Shown piece by piece: positions 59,643-64,000 of a stretch of 64,000 nucleotides of DNA. Made by a program: the position numbers and the translations under genes. The stretch comes from Kluyveromyces lactis (lineage: Eukaryota; Ascomycota; Saccharomycetes; Saccharomycetales; Saccharomycetaceae). The notes under the pieces were generated by a model. That model was not told where the DNA came from, searched no databases, and saw nothing but the letters and a program-made list of their open reading frames with translations. How positions within the stretch are numbered: the first letter of the stretch is position 1; every line of letters begins with the position of its first letter. Where the stretch lies: NCBI RefSeq assembly GCF_000002515.2, contig NC_006038.1, positions 310,001-374,000 on the forward strand, in the 5' to 3' direction.

Positions 59643-59906
59643 TTATTGAATAGATTGCAAACCCTTAACAATTCTGATATTTGTGTCCAAAAATCTGTTA
59701 ACACAGTTGTTTAGGCATTGTTCTTCTTGAGAAGACAAATCAGCATTTTGAACGTTGCTAATACAGTTTTTGAAACAAAGATTGGTGAACTGATGAATAG
59801 ACATCTGTACTTTTTGCTTGGAATTCTCGGATTCTAAAAAGGTCATGATTTCTTTCTTGGAACCATCATCCAAGTTAGATAAATCGTTTTGTGAGATAGA
59901 AGACAT
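59643..59906 (-). CDS. TIM8: Small Tim chaperone Tim8
   Basis: This 87-residue protein equals the S. cerevisiae length. It has the twin CX3C signature of small Tim proteins, at C44-X3-C48 and C64-X3-C68 (LCFKNC and QCLNNC). With Tim13 it shields inner-membrane precursors such as Tim23 in the mitochondrial intermembrane space. The ATG at 59906 gives MSSISQNDLSNLDDGSKK. Convergent with TTI2 and divergent from MCM22, as in YJR135W-A. Confidence 0.96.
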   Translation of the reverse strand: MSSISQNDLSNLDDGSKKEIMTFLESENSKQKVQMSIHQFTNLCFKNCISNVQNADLSSQEEQCLNNCVNRFLDTNIRIVKGLQSIQ

Positions 59907-60261
59907 TCTTTGTATATATGTGTGGCTCTTTCCAAACTGTAAAGCGGTGCTGGTAACTATAGGATTGGCGTATTGTTTAAAATTTATTGAAGGTTTCCAT
60001 CGCTATTTCGCTGTTTTGTTCTTTGTTCAATTCAGTTTTCAGCTTTTTTTTTCTTTTACTTTTTTTTTAGGCATTAAAGCTTTACAAGAAGGCAACCTCG
60101 ATCAACCAAAAGCCTTGAAATGAGGGAAACTTTATGCCCAGTCACCAGGAAAAAGGCAACTGCCTCGTCAGGAAAGTGTTATAGTACTTAAAATTGTGTC
60201 AGAATTTTTATGCAGAAAGAATGATCTAGTAATATCATAAAAAGTTGTCTGTTTATTTTAT
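59907..60261. other. Divergent promoter region TIM8-MCM22
   Basis: This 355-base region holds T-rich tracts (60043-60069) and no motif I can name. Confidence 0.5.
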
Positions 60262-60951
60262 ATGTTGAGGATGAATGCACAGGAAGAAGAGTCACCAATG
60301 GATACGCAACAACTGGCGTACATCGCAGCCCTTAAGAGAGAACTCACAGCTAAGGAGCAATTATTGAGACAGACGATACAGGCATGTAACAGAGCTGAAG
60401 CCAATTTAAATACAGACGTGGTGAATTACAGAGTTTGGGATCAATTGGCACAGAGGCAGATGTACACTTCGAGTAGATCTGATCCGATTGGGATTGCGTC
60501 ATTGAAGCAGAGTTTGCAAGTTGACAACAAACAATCAATATTCAATGAAACAGAGCAATTTCTAGTTGAGATGGTAAATAAACAGAAACAGTTTAATGCA
60601 GATATGTCGTCATTGATTGTGATGTTACAAGAACGTCTTCGTGATGAGAATCAATCACCTGAAAATGCCGGAGATCCAATTGGAATGATTCAAGAAATGA
60701 AGTCTAAAATTTTCGATCTAATTCGAAATCATATGGCCGTAGACATTTCCACACCAATATACTCTGCAGATATCGCTGCTGCAGACATGACAAACCTAAT
60801 GAGAAGGTTAATTAATGGTGATTCAACCCTAACAGTCCATGACTTCCAACCAGATTGTATGAATTTGTTTCGGATACTGGATACAGCGTATCTATTACAA
60901 AAGATAGATATGAATGGGACTATATATGTGAAATTAGAGGATTTGACTTAG
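60262..60951 (+). CDS. MCM22: Kinetochore CCAN subunit Mcm22 (CENP-K type)
   Basis: The 229-residue protein (S. cerevisiae 239) is helical, with coiled-coil character near residues 14-45 (AALKRELTAKEQLLRQTIQ) and a conserved-looking end (YLLQKIDMNGTIYVKLEDLT). By position between TIM8 and SGM1 it corresponds to YJR135C, a member of the Ctf3-Mcm16-Mcm22 complex of the inner kinetochore. Sequence divergence in this family is high, so synteny carries much of the evidence. The first ATG at 60262 is used; a second in-frame ATG three codons later and another at residue 13 are alternatives. It ends 25 bases from the convergent RIX1. Confidence 0.83.
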   Translation: MLRMNAQEEESPMDTQQLAYIAALKRELTAKEQLLRQTIQACNRAEANLNTDVVNYRVWDQLAQRQMYTSSRSDPIGIASLKQSLQVDNKQSIFNETEQFLVEMVNKQKQFNADMSSLIVMLQERLRDENQSPENAGDPIGMIQEMKSKIFDLIRNHMAVDISTPIYSADIAAADMTNLMRRLINGDSTLTVHDFQPDCMNLFRILDTAYLLQKIDMNGTIYVKLEDLT

Positions 60952-60976
60952 AGCTTGTTTTAATTTCGTTTCTCTA

Positions 60977-63307
60977 TCACTCTTCGTCGTCATCGTCATC
61001 GTTATCACTGACGTTGATGGTTGGAATTTCGATTTCTGAGTCTGAATCAGAATCTGGCTGCTGTGCGGTTTCAGTAGTTTCAACGGTTTGAAGAACCTGG
61101 GTTGGAACATTTGGAATTACCACAGTTTCCCCATTATTCTCGGTTTCTTCCGCAGAATCAGGTCTTTGACGTTTAGTCTCTTCCTCTTCTGATTCCGATT
61201 CTTCGACAGCACGTTTCCTGAAAATTTGGGATTCATCAGAAACGATTGATGTTAATGCAGATAGAGGTTTTTCAATAGAATTCTCTGGGCCATCACGATC
61301 CCGCTCAATGTCATTTGCAGTTACAATTCCGTTAGCATCCGATTGGTCAAGGACATCTTGTTGTCCAGTAACAATTGTTTCTTCCGTCTCGTCACTGTCT
61401 CCATTGGGCATTTTCAATGCATTTCTGATGTCCTTTCTGATGGAAGAAGACCCTGGATTTAGCAGACAGGAAAATGGCAATCTTGGGTTGCACAACACGT
61501 CGAATACTTTGTTGTCCATGTTCTTCAATAATCCGACCGCAATTGGCAAGATTGAGAGTCTTTCGGACCCAGGATACAAAACTATCGTAGTTAGAAGCTC
61601 TTCGAAGGATTCTGGTATGTTTCCAATTTGTTCGTTTAAGGTAATGGACATTACGGTAGCGTATTTGATTATATTGACTTGCTGAGTTGATGGTAGCTTC
61701 CAATTTTGAACTACTAATGACAAAAATTTGTTAGCCTCATCATACCATCTTAGTTCTGTCTTATTGACGAACTGCTTAGGGTGAGAGTAAATATCGGACA
61801 TTGCCCCGGCCATTTTGTTGTAATCTTTCTTTTGTTTAGTGGTCTGTTTAATTGACTTTGCATCATTTACGGTGGTGTAGAACTTGCCCAAATTAGATTT
61901 TTCCTCAACCAAACGTAAAGTTATGTCCGTTAATTTGGTGAATAGATCTAATTCATCTATCTTGTGTCCAAGATGGCCAGCTAAAGTGTTGATTAAAGAT
62001 AATAAATCGAAAACTTGCTCTTTCATTGACTCGACCTTCTCATAATCTATGGCATTTCCCCTTGCCTTAATTGGAATAAATAGTTCCAAAGACGATAGAA
62101 TGGAGGAATAATAGTACAGAATATCTTTTCCGTAGCACCTGGATATAGATTTAAGTACCACGATACCTTGATATTGTAGACTACGCAAAACGGTAATAAT
62201 AACAGCAGTGAGTTCTGTTTCACGACGTAGACCTCTTTTCAATGGTAGATAGTTTGTGCTCAACATCAGTAACGCTTGGCAGATGTCAATTATACCATGT
62301 AACGGGATTCTTAAAGGGAATGAGGTTGGCAATGAAATAAAGGAAATTAGCAACTGTGAAAGAACTTCGACCCGATAAGATATTTCCCATAAACTGAAGG
62401 ATTCATTCATATCAACAGATAATGGAGCAAATAGTTCGTCCTTAATTTCTCCCGTATCTTTCTTTGGAGTTGGCAATGAATCAATAAAATTTAACATCTC
62501 AGAATCTACAGAGAAGTCCAAAATATCACCACATAGCAAAATCAAAGGCTTGAATTGATACAAGACGGAAAGGATACTAGATCTCCAATTTTCATCCATT
62601 AAGGTTTTATGATGTTCTTGATTTTCTTCCAATTTTTGGGCATTCTGCTTTATCAAATGTAAATATGCAAAATTATCACAGATTAACCTTTGAGTGGTTC
62701 TGTCATACAATTGGAAATCTTTAGTGATCAACCTATTTAAAATAACACGGTACTTGTTAGCAAATGGCTTGAATGTCGTGGTATTCTGCAGCAAGAGCTT
62801 TTTCAAAATTGGAAGACATAACTCCGGTTCGTATTGACACAAAGTCATCAATAACGGAATGACAGCATTAAGTTTTGGTGTCAAAGCTTCTCTAGTCAAT
62901 GTTGGTTTGCCTCTGATTAGATCCATTAAGATATCCACAGTTCTGGTCAGAGTCTTTAGAGTTGTCAAACGAGCTGCTGACTGAGATGTTTCAACATAGA
63001 AATTAATAAATGATTCCAGTCTCGTATATAAAACGGTCAAAAATTGGTTTGCCTGTGAACACAATACAACAGGATTATTCGAACATAATACTGCTACGGC
63101 GTGGCATCCTTTCCAAATCTGGTATGGTTCGCTAGATCTTAAAAGTTTCAACAGTTTGGCAACGAATACACCAATGTCAGATTTCAACAAAGATTGGTTA
63201 ACATAGGTGGGAGATCTCAAAGTTTGCAGAATAGAACGGAATTGACTACCTTCTGATTCTTCAATTAGCTTGGCTAACGAACTTAATGGGACGGTAACTG
63301 TAGCCAT
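60977..63307 (-). CDS. RIX1: Pre-60S ribosome biogenesis factor Rix1
   Basis: The 776-residue protein (S. cerevisiae 763) is the scaffold of the nuclear Rix1-Ipi1-Ipi3 complex, which with Rea1 remodels the 60S precursor and supports ITS2 processing; it also acts in pre-replicative complex assembly. The N-terminal ~450 residues form HEAT-like helices, with KGCHAVAVLCSNNPVVL and LTREALTPKLNAVIPLL. The C-terminal ~120 residues contain a basic cluster (KRQRPDS) and a strongly acidic end (DDDDDEE), like the S. cerevisiae protein. The ATG at 63307 opens MATVTVPLSSLAKL. A PAC box lies 210 bases upstream. The gene belongs to the YHR series (YHR197W). Confidence 0.93.
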   Translation of the reverse strand: MATVTVPLSSLAKLIEESEGSQFRSILQTLRSPTYVNQSLLKSDIGVFVAKLLKLLRSSEPYQIWKGCHAVAVLCSNNPVVLCSQANQFLTVLYTRLESFINFYVETSQSAARLTTLKTLTRTVDILMDLIRGKPTLTREALTPKLNAVIPLLMTLCQYEPELCLPILKKLLLQNTTTFKPFANKYRVILNRLITKDFQLYDRTTQRLICDNFAYLHLIKQNAQKLEENQEHHKTLMDENWRSSILSVLYQFKPLILLCGDILDFSVDSEMLNFIDSLPTPKKDTGEIKDELFAPLSVDMNESFSLWEISYRVEVLSQLLISFISLPTSFPLRIPLHGIIDICQALLMLSTNYLPLKRGLRRETELTAVIITVLRSLQYQGIVVLKSISRCYGKDILYYYSSILSSLELFIPIKARGNAIDYEKVESMKEQVFDLLSLINTLAGHLGHKIDELDLFTKLTDITLRLVEEKSNLGKFYTTVNDAKSIKQTTKQKKDYNKMAGAMSDIYSHPKQFVNKTELRWYDEANKFLSLVVQNWKLPSTQQVNIIKYATVMSITLNEQIGNIPESFEELLTTIVLYPGSERLSILPIAVGLLKNMDNKVFDVLCNPRLPFSCLLNPGSSSIRKDIRNALKMPNGDSDETEETIVTGQQDVLDQSDANGIVTANDIERDRDGPENSIEKPLSALTSIVSDESQIFRKRAVEESESEEEETKRQRPDSAEETENNGETVVIPNVPTQVLQTVETTETAQQPDSDSDSEIEIPTINVSDNDDDDDEE

Positions 63308-63653
63308 GATGTAGATGAAGTTGAGTATTCCAAATCACAATCTGAATTTGGTTACAAGGTCTTCAACAATGTCAAGAGATTATTCCAACTTCTTGAACAA
63401 TGGTAGTAAATATAGAAGCCTACTTTCACCTATTCGCACTGATAACAACCGATAAATACTTATGATCAATTCAAGATTTTATCACTAGCTCTCAAGCCTT
63501 CTCTTCACAATGCAATGCGATGAGCTTCAAAGTTGATTTTTTCATTCTTCAATCGATTGGAGATTTCTTTTTACGTGGGTAGCGCATACACAATACATGT
63601 GATATTTGCTTTTTGGTATAGCAATTAAAATAATGCCGTATGTCAAGAATTAG
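63308..63653. other. RIX1 promoter up to tRNA-Lys
   Basis: This 346-base stretch contains the PAC box and nothing else that I can support. Confidence 0.5.
63517..63526. promoter_or_regulatory. PAC box upstream of RIX1 (GCGATGAGCT)
   Basis: GCGATGAGCT is an exact PAC element, 210 bases from the RIX1 start. PAC boxes mark ribosome-biogenesis genes, which fits Rix1. A T-rich stretch follows (63536-63543) that weakly resembles an RRPE. Confidence 0.7.
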
Positions 63654-63726
63654 GCCTTGTTGGCGCAATCGGTAGCGCGTGTGACTCTTAATCACAAGGT
63701 TGGGGGTTCGAGCCCCCCACAGGGCT
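63654..63726 (+). tRNA. tRNA-Lys (anticodon CTT)
   Basis: The 73-base gene has acceptor GCCTTGT pairing with ACAGGGC (one G-U pair), D arm with GGCGCAATCGGTAGCGC, anticodon stem TGTGA/TCACA around CTCTTAA with anticodon CTT, and T arm GGGTTCGAGCCC. There is no intron. It closely resembles the S. cerevisiae tK(CUU) genes. Confidence 0.97.
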
Positions 63727-63729
63727 TTC

Positions 63730-63737
63730 TTTTTTTT
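63730..63737 (+). terminator. Pol III terminator of tRNA-Lys
   Basis: A run of eight T begins four bases after the tRNA 3' end and is followed by further T runs. Confidence 0.85.
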
Positions 63738-63968
63738 ATTTTTTTTGTTCGTTCACTCTGATATTTCTGCGGTACTATGAATGTGAAGATAATATCTACA
63801 GTACCTAAAGAAAGAATCCAGATTTATTGTTTTAAGCTTAGTTTAGCGAAGTTGGCTCAAACGCCAATTGTTTGCAACTGAAACTCCTTCGTTCTAGTCT
63901 GTACCCACCCAAGTTAATTAGAGAGTTAACATTATTCATTGGTGATCGTTCGCCTTTTTCCTTGAATC

Positions 63969-64000
63969 ATGGAGAAACTTTCTGTGCAGGAACGTCTTTC
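63969..64000 (+). CDS. SGM1: Sgm1, N-terminal codons only (runs off the window)
   Basis: An ATG at 63969 opens MEKLSVQERL and the frame leaves the window. S. cerevisiae Sgm1 (YJR134C), a coiled-coil Golgi protein of the TMF type that binds the Rab Ypt6, starts with a very similar KKLSLEERLSL segment. Position after MCM22, in the right orientation, supports this. Only ten codons are visible, so the call is mostly synteny. Confidence 0.7.
   Translation, partial: MEKLSVQERL

Overview
The window is nuclear DNA of a budding yeast of the family Saccharomycetaceae. Nearly every reading frame is recognisable as an orthologue of a Saccharomyces cerevisiae gene. The three introns carry the yeast signals GTATGT and TACTAAC, two intron-less tRNA genes are present, and no retroelement, CRISPR array, viral or plasmid sequence was seen. 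Gene order is the informative part. Positions 1-15.6 kb follow S. cerevisiae YPR184W to YPR191W (GDB1, ATG13, PZF1, RPO26, MLC2, SKI3, RPC82, QCR2). From 16.9 kb to the end, genes from YHR205W-YHR197W and YJR145C-YJR134C are interleaved, each series in its original order and orientation, and the RPS4A/RPS4B pair is represented once. This is the order expected before the whole-genome duplication, so the organism is most likely a non-duplicated yeast. The AT-rich composition and protein sequences look Kluyveromyces-like, but that genus call is inference from memory.

Layout. 0-4 kb: GDB1 (3' part only) and ATG13. 4-7 kb: PZF1, RPO26 (with intron) and MLC2. 7.4-13.6 kb: SKI3 and RPC82. 14.5-15.6 kb: QCR2. 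15.6-16.9 kb: a long gene-poor convergent gap where the two synteny blocks join. 16.9-22.2 kb: SCH9 and HTM1. 23-28.8 kb: RPS4 (with intron), a YHR202W-type phosphoesterase, tRNA-Val, an unrecognised membrane protein and MGM101. 29.4-35.4 kb: PMT4, a YJR142W-type Nudix protein, PPX1 and IPA1. 35.6-46.9 kb: HIR3, HOM6 (with an intron not found in S. cerevisiae) and IML1. 47.3-54 kb: RPN10, a probable NBL1, and MET5. 54.6-60.9 kb: AIM46/AIM18-like, a fused pseudouridine glycosidase/kinase gene, TTI2, TIM8 and MCM22. 61-64 kb: RIX1, tRNA-Lys and the first codons of SGM1.

Most genes are housekeeping: RNA polymerase subunits and TFIIIA, ribosome synthesis, TORC1 signalling and autophagy (SCH9, IML1, ATG13), protein O-mannosylation and ERAD, mitochondrial respiration and import, kinetochore, and sulfur/aspartate-family amino acid synthesis (MET5, HOM6). 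The most unusual observation is an in-frame TAA inside MET5. It separates the flavodoxin-like and first reductase regions from the cluster-binding cysteines, while the downstream 205 codons stay open and the promoter keeps three CACGTG boxes. Other points of interest are the HOM6 intron, two genes absent from the corresponding S. cerevisiae intervals, ATG-free leaders ahead of SCH9 and MET5, a 14-bp perfect palindrome containing TTACGTAA, and G/C-run repeats between MGM101 and PMT4. No new multi-gene system was found.
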